The notes under the pieces: model-generated
The model's input: the letters and a program-made list of their open reading frames with translations, nothing else
Databases searched by the model: none
What the model was told of the DNA's origin: nothing
Shown: positions 1 to 5,452 of the stretch, piece by piece
How the letters are laid out: each line of letters starts with the position of its first letter
How positions within the stretch are numbered: the stretch's first letter is position 1
Assembly (NCBI GenBank): GCA_044233495.1
Contig: JBIIJX010000171.1
Location: forward strand, 1-5,452
Direction: 5' to 3'
DNA length: 5,452 nucleotides
Source: UBA10649 sp044233495
GTDB taxonomy: Bacteria > Actinomycetota > Actinomycetes > S36-B12
Program-made: the position numbers and the translations under genes

Positions 1-30
1 GAGATGCGCGGATGGCGAGGCGCCTACCGC

Positions 31-34
31 GGAG
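31..34 (+). promoter_or_regulatory. Candidate ribosome binding site for the DUF4157-like gene
   Basis: GGAG lies 11 bases before the ATG at 46. This favours 46 over the in-frame ATG at 4, whose upstream region is outside the window. The spacing is slightly long, so the support is moderate. Confidence 0.4.
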
Positions 35-45
35 ACTTCCGAACG

Positions 46-3000
46 ATGGCTCCCCTGCAGCCCCTCATCACCCCCATCACCACGAGCGTCGAGCCCGCCG
101 ACGCCTACGCCGTAACGCTTCGGCCGACGGGCATCGCACAGGACCCGCTCTCCCACGGGCGGATCGCGAGCTTCACCGGACTCATCAAGGCGCCCCGCGT
201 CGTGCGACCCGGAGACGGGGCACCGTCGTCCTCGGGCGCACGCGCCGACCGCGCCTCGACCGGAGGCATCGCCATCCCGGCGAACCCCTGGGACGAGGAC
301 GACGAACTCAACTCCCTCCCTGCCCAGACGCCCGCAGCCGAGGCGCCTGCGCGGCAGAGTGCGCCCACCCCGCGCCCGGTGGCAGGACAGCGCACGCCGG
401 CGCCACCCCGCGGGGTGCAGCCGCAGCGACCCCGCACCCCGACGGACCGGCGCTCGGTCGCCACGAGGCCTCCCGCCCCCCGAGCCGGATCCGCTGCCGC
501 TTCAGCACCTGCCGCCTCAGCGTCCGCGACTCCCCCGGCACTGCTGACCGATGCTGACGACACGGGGCCTTCTGCACGCATCCGCATGCGCGGCAGCGAG
601 GCCGAGGGGGCGAGCACCACGTCCTCCTCGGCACTACCCCCGCGGCATTCCCCGACCACGCCGAACCCCACGGCCGCAGCCGAGGCTCCCGAGCGGTCTG
701 CGGTCACCGCGGCATCATCGGTGTCGCCGGCTCCAACGGTGCCAGCGACCGGGCGGGCACCCGAGCCGGCACCCGGTTCGGCCTCTGCGCCGACTCCCGG
801 GACCAGGCCGCAGTCAGATCCCCTGTCGCGGCGAAACCTCAGCACCCGGCATCGCGGCACCCCGCCCATCGTGTCCTCCGAGGAGCCGCGAGGGCCGTAT
901 ACGCCGAGCACTCGCACGAGATCGGTACAGCCAGCTCTCCCGTCAGCCCCGGACCCGACACCCAGCAGCCCGACGACACCCAGCAGCCCGACGGGCACTC
1001 CACCGGCTATGAGCGCCGGAGACCGCGCCGGAGTCAGCGCTGTACCCGGTGCGGGTCCGACCACTGGAGTCCAGCGCCGGCCCAGCGGCACGCCCCCTGC
1101 ACCCGTTGTTCCAGTCGCCCCCGTTGTTCCAGTCGCCGCCGCCACCCCTGTGACCCCGGCGACGGCGAAGCCAGCAGGCCTCGATCCCACGACGCTCCCC
1201 ACAACCACGGCACAGCCAGCCCCCGTCAGCACCTCGTCGCCAGTGGACAGACAAGTCGTATCGCCTCCCCCGGCTGCCCGTTCCGCCCAGCTGGCGACTC
1301 CACTACTCGCGCCCGCCGACCTCACCCGCCCGACGAGCGCGTCATCACCGTCGACCACGTCTTCGGACGTCGACCAGTCCCCGACAGGATCGCCGGCCGT
1401 CCAGCGTCGACCTGCGGCGGCACCCGGCTCGGAGCGCTCGATCGCCGCATCGTCTGCGCCGGCACCGAGTCCGGCTCGTTCGCAGCCCCCGAAACCTGCC
1501 TCCAGCGACCCGGTTCCGTCCGCACCCTCGACCGCGGGTCCGGGCCGAATCCCGCAGGTGCGTGCCGCAGCGCCAACCCCACTCGTGGCGCAACCCCGTC
1601 CAGTGCCGCAATTGACCCCGACGAAGTCACCGGCCATCGGTGACACACCCACGGGCGGTGCCACACCCACAGCCGGAGCCACACCCACGGCCGGAGCCAC
1701 ACCGACCGTCGCGAACACGGCGGCCGGCGGCGACGCCCCGATCGTCCAGCGACGGGCATCAGCGGCGCCGACCCAGGCCTCGAATGCGCGCAGCGCCGAG
1801 GAGCCGGTGAACACGGTGAGGACGCCCGAGACAGCGGCGGCGGACACGGCGAGTGCTTCCGGAACGGACACACGCCTGTCGACTGGTCCGGCACTGCCCA
1901 TCGCAGCAGCCCCGACCGTCGCACGGATGTCCCCACCGCCTGAGTTCAGCGAGGAGTCCGTGCGTGTCCCGCGCGACGTACAGGAGGCGGTGGCGTCGGT
2001 GACGGGACAGCGGCCGGCTCAAGTGACTGTTCGGCGCGGCCCCCTGATCAACCGCACAGCTGCTCGCCTTGCCGCCGACTCCTACGCGACGGAAGGCGTC
2101 GTGCACCTGCCGGGATCGGCGCCCCTGACCACCGATCACTCCCGACGACTGCTCGCCCACGAGCTCACTCACGTCGTGCAGCAGGCGACCGGCACAGCGC
2201 CTCACAACGAGGGCTCCCCCGCGGGCCTCGCGGCCGAGCACCAGGCGATGCGGGTCGAGGCGGCGTTCTCCGCACCCCGCACCCCGATGGCGCCGGCCGG
2301 GGCACCGACGGGGGGGCCGACATCCGGCCCGATGAGCCCAGCCGCCACCGGGCGTGCGGCGGCCACGGTCAACAGCCGACCGGCCGTGCCACGATCGACG
2401 TCACCGGCAGCAGCCGATCGCGCGAGCGCCCTGCCGCGCACGACCGCGCATCGGACGACATCGCGCCCCTATTCCCCACTGGCCCGCAGCGACAGCGGGG
2501 CCCGCCAGTCCGGGCCGGCGAGTGCGCAGGCTGCGGGTTCCCCACCGCTCACTGCCCCGCGTGACGGGTTCCCGAACTCCGCGGCCGACTCATCCCCTTC
2601 CGACGGTCGGGTACCCGTATTGCCCGCGCCCTCCGTCACTCAGTCCGACGTTCGCTCGCCGGCCGCACCCCTACCGTCCGTCACCCATCAGATACCCGCA
2701 GCACCGGTGCCGTCACCCACTGCGGCAGGGGCCGCACGTACGCAGCGTCGGGCCGCCCACCGGGGGCAGCCGCCCGCTCACGGTGGCGAAGACGGACGCC
2801 CGAACAGCCCGAGTCCGGCGCCGGCTCCACCTGTCGGCGGCGGTCGGGCTCCCGGCCCGGAACCCGCCATCGACACCGCGACCGACGACATGTGGCTCCA
2901 GCGGCACGCCTATGCGCTGTATCCGCACATGCGCCAGATGCTCCGCAACGAGTTCCTCCTCGACCGAGAACGTCGCGGTCGCCTGATGAGGGATGATTAG
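46..3000 (+). CDS. Long disordered Pro/Ala/Ser/Thr-rich protein with an eCIS-core DUF4157-like zincin domain
   Basis: Function is unknown; probably a particle- or cargo-associated component of an extracellular contractile injection system. Numbering is from the ATG at 46 (984 residues). Residues about 1-635 are low-complexity and Pro/Ala/Ser/Thr-rich, with almost no aromatic residues. A DUF4157-like segment spans about 636-718 and ends in LLAHELTHVVQQATG, with HExxH at 705-709; Glu731, in a following AAEH segment, could be a third zinc ligand (inference). Residues 719-945 are again Pro-rich. A charged, probably helical end (946-984) contains YPHMRQMLRNEFLLDRERR. VQRR recurs at 342, 452 and 567, and TQRR at 899. 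No signal peptide or membrane segment is visible, which fits cytoplasmic particle assembly. DUF4157 is known to recur at eCIS loci, sometimes N-terminal to toxins; no toxin domain is recognisable here. The gene ends 3 bases before the tube gene. The start is uncertain: an in-frame ATG lies at 4 and the frame is open to the window edge, so the gene could begin further upstream. I prefer 46 because of GGAG at 31-34. Confidence 0.85.
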   Translation: MAPLQPLITPITTSVEPADAYAVTLRPTGIAQDPLSHGRIASFTGLIKAPRVVRPGDGAPSSSGARADRASTGGIAIPANPWDEDDELNSLPAQTPAAEAPARQSAPTPRPVAGQRTPAPPRGVQPQRPRTPTDRRSVATRPPAPRAGSAAASAPAASASATPPALLTDADDTGPSARIRMRGSEAEGASTTSSSALPPRHSPTTPNPTAAAEAPERSAVTAASSVSPAPTVPATGRAPEPAPGSASAPTPGTRPQSDPLSRRNLSTRHRGTPPIVSSEEPRGPYTPSTRTRSVQPALPSAPDPTPSSPTTPSSPTGTPPAMSAGDRAGVSAVPGAGPTTGVQRRPSGTPPAPVVPVAPVVPVAAATPVTPATAKPAGLDPTTLPTTTAQPAPVSTSSPVDRQVVSPPPAARSAQLATPLLAPADLTRPTSASSPSTTSSDVDQSPTGSPAVQRRPAAAPGSERSIAASSAPAPSPARSQPPKPASSDPVPSAPSTAGPGRIPQVRAAAPTPLVAQPRPVPQLTPTKSPAIGDTPTGGATPTAGATPTAGATPTVANTAAGGDAPIVQRRASAAPTQASNARSAEEPVNTVRTPETAAADTASASGTDTRLSTGPALPIAAAPTVARMSPPPEFSEESVRVPRDVQEAVASVTGQRPAQVTVRRGPLINRTAARLAADSYATEGVVHLPGSAPLTTDHSRRLLAHELTHVVQQATGTAPHNEGSPAGLAAEHQAMRVEAAFSAPRTPMAPAGAPTGGPTSGPMSPAATGRAAATVNSRPAVPRSTSPAAADRASALPRTTAHRTTSRPYSPLARSDSGARQSGPASAQAAGSPPLTAPRDGFPNSAADSSPSDGRVPVLPAPSVTQSDVRSPAAPLPSVTHQIPAAPVPSPTAAGAARTQRRAAHRGQPPAHGGEDGRPNSPSPAPAPPVGGGRAPGPEPAIDTATDDMWLQRHAYALYPHMRQMLRNEFLLDRERRGRLMRDD
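958..993 (+). repeat. Perfect 2 x 18-bp in-frame tandem repeat (hexapeptide TPSSPT)
   Basis: The unit acacccagcagcccgacg occurs at 958-975 and again at 976-993 without mismatch. It encodes TPSSPT twice inside the disordered N-terminal region. Exact identity at the DNA level suggests recent duplication or slippage. Confidence 0.9.
1102..1137 (+). repeat. Perfect 2 x 18-bp in-frame tandem repeat (hexapeptide PVVPVA)
   Basis: The unit cccgttgttccagtcgcc occurs at 1102-1119 and 1120-1137 without mismatch. It encodes PVVPVA twice. A degenerate continuation (AATPVTPATA) follows. Its Val-Pro character differs from the surrounding Ser/Thr-Pro segments. Confidence 0.9.
1642..1713 (+). repeat. 4 x 18-bp imperfect in-frame tandem repeat (xTPTxx hexapeptides)
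   Basis: Four consecutive 18-base units begin at 1642, 1660, 1678 and 1696. They encode DTPTGG, ATPTAG, ATPTAG and ATPTVA. The two middle units differ by a single base (aca versus acg); the outer two are more diverged, the usual pattern of a tandem array decaying from its edges. Confidence 0.9.
1951..2199 (+). other. DUF4157-like (eCIS core) zincin segment within the first gene
   Basis: This is the only segment of the long protein that looks folded (residues about 636-718 from the ATG at 46). It has the C-terminal hallmark of DUF4157, LLAHELTHVVQQ, with the HExxH zinc-binding and catalytic signature at bases 2158-2172. The upstream half is divergent: where family members, as I recall them, have a phrase like FSxVRVHTD, this protein reads PAQVTVRRGP. 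The later stretch TAARLAADSYATEGVVHLPG still follows the family pattern of an Ala-rich helix and then a strand before the zinc helix. Whether it is an active peptidase cannot be decided from sequence. Confidence 0.85.
2988..2993 (+). promoter_or_regulatory. Ribosome binding site for the tube/LysM gene, inside the end of the upstream gene
   Basis: GAGGGA lies 10 bases before the ATG at 3004 and within the last codons of the DUF4157-like gene, so translation of the two genes is probably coupled. Further in-frame ATGs at 3010, 3013 and 3016 make the exact start uncertain by up to four residues; the spacing suits 3004 best. Confidence 0.6.
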
Positions 3001-3003
3001 ACG

Positions 3004-4413
3004 ATGTCCATGATGATGCCGGAGCCGTTCGATCCGGATTACACGGCGACGAACTTCGTGGGCTTCTCCCTCAGCGTGGACCTCGTCGCTGCAGACCGGA
3101 CCCTGGGAGCCAACTGGCAGTCCATCGACATGGGGTCGATGAGCCTGCAGTCCCAGGACCTCTTCCCCGGCGGCTTCAGCAGGTCCCGGTTCCAGATGAT
3201 CGGCGACCTCACCTACGAGAACGTCACCCTCTCGCGTCCCTGGACCCCCAATCAGTCCGGCTGGATCCCGCAGTGGTTCGCCGCCGCTGCAGAGCAGGGA
3301 CCCTCCAGCGTCTCGATCGCGATCAACTACCTCGACGTACGGGGCACCCTCCAGCAGGCGGTCTACAACTTCCGTGACGCGTACCCCGTCTCCTGGAACC
3401 AGCCGCACTTCTACGCCGGAGCCGGGTCGGAGTTCAGCACCGAGTCGCTGACGTTCAGCCACTCGGGCTTCGTCACCAGCGACAACCTCACTCCCGGGAT
3501 CGATGACCCAGAGTCCGTCGAGCCGTTCCGGCTCGTGGTCATGCCAGGTGGCGCCGACAATCCGATGTCCAGTGCACTGTCGACTCTCACCAGTTGGACA
3601 GCCGCCGGGGATGCCGCGGCCTTCAGCGCAACCAGCCTCGTCGCCTCCGCCACCGACCTCGTGGCATCGGGTGTCTCGCTCGTGGCCGGAGCACTCCCCG
3701 CGATCACTTTCTGGGTGCCGCCCACCAGCATCTCGGTGAGCAAGCAGGGCGGCTGGGGCCAACCCGATCAGGTACCCGATGCAATCGGCTCAGGACCGGT
3801 GCAGTGGCTGGGCACGAATCCGCTCACGATCGACTTCGACTACATCCTCGACAGCACGCTGGCAGACGTCCGTCAGGGTGGCATATCCCAGGCGAGCTCC
3901 GTGCTTCCGGATGTCGAACGCCTCTTGGCGTTGATGGAGGTCGATCCCCTGATGGCAATGATGGGCGTGGGCACGTCGCCCATGGTCATGGTGCTCTGGG
4001 GGGACTTCACGTCTCCAGTCAGCTACGTGCAGAACGTCACCGCGGACTTCACCCAGTTCGACTCCAGCGGGAGGCCGACCCGCGCCACCGGGCACATTCA
4101 GATCACCCAGTACCCACCCACCTCACTTCCCACCAATCCGACGTCGGGTGGCGACCTGCCGCGCCGCAGCCAGGAGGTGTACTACGGCGACCAGTTGGCG
4201 CACGTGTCCTTCCGCGCCTACAAGAACCCCGCATACTGGCGCGACCTCGCCACGTCCAACAAGATCACCGATCCCCTGCGCGTGAAGGCGGGGACGCGCC
4301 TGATCGTCCCCGACCGTTCGGCCCTTCCACGTCGCGGTGAGTCCGGTCGCCCCGTCGGCGCGGCGCCCACACCCGACAACCCGCGCGGCACACCGCGCAA
4401 GGGTTCGTCATGA
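3004..4413 (+). CDS. Fused contractile-tail tube protein: gp19-like tube domain plus Afp7-type CIS-tube/LysM module
   Basis: This is a structural protein of a contractile injection particle, 469 residues. Residues about 15-157 match the T4 gp19/CIS inner-tube fold: GDLTYENVTLSRPW (67-80), a central strand SVSIAINYLD followed by VYNFRDAYPVSW (120-131), and the closing ESLTFSHSGF (147-156). A linker (158-232) contains three heptads, SLVASAT, DLVASGV and SLVAGAL. Residues about 233-372 match the CIS tube domain of Afp7-like proteins: ITFWVPPTSISVSK, PVQWLGTNPLTIDFDY, and SPMVMVLWGDFTSPVS followed by FDSSGRPTRATGHIQIT. A LysM domain (390-437) runs from QEVYYGDQLAHVSF to GTRLIVP. A basic Pro-rich tail (438-469) ends the protein. 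In Afp/PVC the gp19-like tube-initiator protein and the Afp7-type protein come from separate genes and sit adjacent in the particle, so this looks like a fusion of neighbours. The role inferred is to connect the spike hub encoded next to the inner tube and nucleate tube growth. The LysM in this family is structural, not evidence of cell-wall binding. Tight spacing to both neighbours supports one operon. Confidence 0.88.
   Translation: MSMMMPEPFDPDYTATNFVGFSLSVDLVAADRTLGANWQSIDMGSMSLQSQDLFPGGFSRSRFQMIGDLTYENVTLSRPWTPNQSGWIPQWFAAAAEQGPSSVSIAINYLDVRGTLQQAVYNFRDAYPVSWNQPHFYAGAGSEFSTESLTFSHSGFVTSDNLTPGIDDPESVEPFRLVVMPGGADNPMSSALSTLTSWTAAGDAAAFSATSLVASATDLVASGVSLVAGALPAITFWVPPTSISVSKQGGWGQPDQVPDAIGSGPVQWLGTNPLTIDFDYILDSTLADVRQGGISQASSVLPDVERLLALMEVDPLMAMMGVGTSPMVMVLWGDFTSPVSYVQNVTADFTQFDSSGRPTRATGHIQITQYPPTSLPTNPTSGGDLPRRSQEVYYGDQLAHVSFRAYKNPAYWRDLATSNKITDPLRVKAGTRLIVPDRSALPRRGESGRPVGAAPTPDNPRGTPRKGSS
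3634..3696 (+). repeat. Three-heptad SLVAxxx repeat in the interdomain linker
   Basis: Residues 211-231 of the tube/LysM protein read SLVASAT, DLVASGV, SLVAGAL: three consecutive 7-residue units with LVA constant at the same positions. The DNA units are diverged (ctcgtcgcc, ctcgtggca, ctcgtggcc at the LVA core), so the pattern is kept at the protein level. It could form a short helix joining the two tube modules; that is inference. Confidence 0.65.
4399..4403 (+). promoter_or_regulatory. Ribosome binding site for the VgrG/gpD-like gene
   Basis: AAGGG lies 6 bases before the ATG at 4410, inside the last codons of the tube/LysM gene. Together with the ATGA stop-start overlap at 4410-4413 it fixes this start and indicates translational coupling. 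Confidence 0.65.
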
Positions 4414-5452
4414 CGGCCGGCCCGTCCGGCGACCTGAGCCTGCGGCTCTACGTCGATTCCGTGCCCGTCCTGCCGACCGTCTCCCGCCAGATCCGCCGCA
4501 TCGAGGTCGACGCCCAGGTGAATCTGCCGGCCATGTGCGAGGTTGAGCTCGCGGATCCGTCCTTCCTGCTGGTTGAGGAGGCCGGGCTCGCGATCGGCAA
4601 CCTCGTGGAGATCCGCGCCGTTGTCGGCGACAATCCGGTGGGCGAGGTCGTCTTCTCCGGCTTCGTCGAGACCATCGAGGTGGGCTTCGACAAGGCGACC
4701 GGCCGGGTGAGTCGGGTGCGCGCCTATGACGTCGGGCACCGCATGCTGCACGGCATGGTGACCAAGGGCTACCCGATGATGATGTACCCCGAGATCGCGG
4801 AGATGATCGGCCTCACGCACGAGATCCCCACGCTCGCCACGCCTTACCCCGTGGTCCTGCCCATGACCGTGCAGTCCAACGAGTCGGACTGGGACTTCCT
4901 GGTGCGACTGGCGCGCGAGATCGGGTACGTGGTCAACATCATGGTCGACCCCGTGGCCGGAATCCCGACTCTCGTCTTCGGTCCGCAGACCCCTGCAGAG
5001 ACCGCGCCGCCGCCGATCCCCGGGGTGGAGATCTCCCCCCTCTCCTTTGACGTGGGCGACGAGCGCATCCTCAACCTCCGCGCCTCGGTTTCCGGCTCGG
5101 GCATCACTGCAGTGTCATCAGCCCGTGGCTGGGACCAGACACTCGGAGCGCCCGGCATGGGTGAGGGCCCGACCCTCGGCGACAGCTCGCTGAACCTCGT
5201 GCTTCCCGAGATGCTGGGGGCCGAGCTCGGCGGCGTGAACCAGAACGTCAACTTCACCAGATTCGCGCAGAACGAGATGCAGGCTGAGGGGGCCAGCGAG
5301 GGCTTGGCCTTTCGCATGTCGGGGGCCTACGCCAATGTCGAGATCACCATGCGCGGCAACCCCTTCGCCATGCCGAGCCGCGCTCTGGGGCTCAGCGAGG
5401 CCGGAGTCTTGACCGGTGAGTACACCATCACCGCCGTCACCCACACCTTCCT
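4410..5452 (+). CDS. gpD/VgrG-like spike hub protein of a contractile injection system (Afp8 type), 3'-truncated by the window
   Basis: This is the baseplate hub/spike protein at the particle tip, below the inner tube. The frame is open from the ATG at 4410 to the window edge (347 complete codons), so the C-terminal spike part is not seen. Residues about 10-115 form a beta-rich first hub domain (LRLYVDSVPV near the start; LVEIRAVVG; VVFSGFVETIEV). They are followed by the hub signature NESDWDFLVRLAREIGY (157-173) and then a strand ending LVFGPQT. The stretch from TRFAQNEMQAEG (283 onward) through GNPFAMPSR (316-324) to GEYTITAVTHTF (336-347) matches the end of the gp27-like/late control D domain; the last strand usually precedes the OB-fold and needle. 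The family is the phage gpD/VgrG/Afp8 hub, which forms a trimer. Position directly after an Afp7-type gene fits Afp8 rather than a type VI VgrG. The ATG overlaps the upstream stop as ATGA, so the two products are probably made together. Confidence 0.88.
   Translation, partial: MTAGPSGDLSLRLYVDSVPVLPTVSRQIRRIEVDAQVNLPAMCEVELADPSFLLVEEAGLAIGNLVEIRAVVGDNPVGEVVFSGFVETIEVGFDKATGRVSRVRAYDVGHRMLHGMVTKGYPMMMYPEIAEMIGLTHEIPTLATPYPVVLPMTVQSNESDWDFLVRLAREIGYVVNIMVDPVAGIPTLVFGPQTPAETAPPPIPGVEISPLSFDVGDERILNLRASVSGSGITAVSSARGWDQTLGAPGMGEGPTLGDSSLNLVLPEMLGAELGGVNQNVNFTRFAQNEMQAEGASEGLAFRMSGAYANVEITMRGNPFAMPSRALGLSEAGVLTGEYTITAVTHTF

Noticed and set aside
1..115. Possible end of an upstream gene in another frame, stopping at 113-115
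   Set aside because: The frame is open from the window edge, but its residues (PSSPPSPRASSPPTPTP at the end) look like a shifted read of the Pro-rich gene, and a 70-base overlap would be needed.
105..1901. 598-codon open frame on the minus strand opposite the disordered gene
   Set aside because: Its Gly/Val/Ala-rich, low-complexity sequence is the mirror of the C-rich Pro/Ala/Ser/Thr coding strand; no domain is recognisable, and long antisense frames are expected at this GC content.
2158..2172. Calling the first gene a secreted metalloprotease toxin
   Set aside because: HELTH is present, but there is no signal peptide or recognised toxin domain, and DUF4157 at eCIS loci is a general marker whose catalytic role is not established from sequence alone.
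2713..3762. 349-codon open frame on the minus strand across the gene 1/gene 2 junction
   Set aside because: It lies opposite a well-supported tube domain, has no recognisable domain and spans a tightly coupled gene boundary; treated as an antisense shadow.
4171..4314. LysM domain as evidence of a peptidoglycan-binding or cell-wall enzyme
   Set aside because: It follows a CIS-tube domain, as in Afp7-type proteins, where LysM is a structural part of the particle; no hydrolase domain is present.
4410..5452. Assignment as a type VI secretion VgrG
   Set aside because: The fold family is shared, but the preceding Afp7-type LysM/tube gene, the nearby DUF4157 protein and the probable actinobacterial host fit an eCIS Afp8-type hub better.

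Overview
The window is very GC-rich, with strong G/C preference at third codon positions, close gene packing and long open frames on the antisense strand. This points to an actinobacterium; I cannot name a genus. All supported genes lie on the + strand. I see no RNA gene, CRISPR array, insertion sequence, terminator or recognisable promoter. The only gene-free stretch is at most the first 45 bases, and the last gene runs off the 3' edge.

The three genes look like an internal piece of an extracellular contractile injection system (eCIS), the phage-tail-like particle family that includes Afp, PVC, MAC and the Streptomyces CIS. (1) Bases 46-3000 encode a 984-residue, largely disordered protein rich in Pro, Ala, Ser and Thr. 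It carries one compact DUF4157-like (eCIS core) zincin segment with LLAHELTHVVQQ and ends in a charged, predicted helical segment. (2) Bases 3004-4413 encode a tail-tube/LysM protein that appears to fuse two parts usually separate in Afp/PVC: an N-terminal T4 gp19-like tube domain (Afp1/Afp5 type) and a C-terminal CIS-tube plus LysM module (Afp7 type). (3) Bases 4410 to the window end encode the N-terminal ~347 residues of a gpD/VgrG-like spike hub protein (Afp8 type).

The genes are packed for co-translation: 3 bases separate gene 1 from gene 2, and genes 2 and 3 overlap as ATGA. Genes 2 and 3 follow the Afp7-Afp8 order and would form the bottom of the inner tube and the spike beneath it. Gene 1 sits just upstream and is likely a particle-associated or cargo-associated component. 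Its function cannot be read from the sequence.

The points most worth a second look are the tube-Afp7 fusion with a three-heptad SLVAxxx linker, the architecture of the long disordered DUF4157 protein (recurrent VQRR motif, lone acidic WDEDDE patch, C-terminal helix), and three separate 18-base in-frame tandem repeats in that gene.
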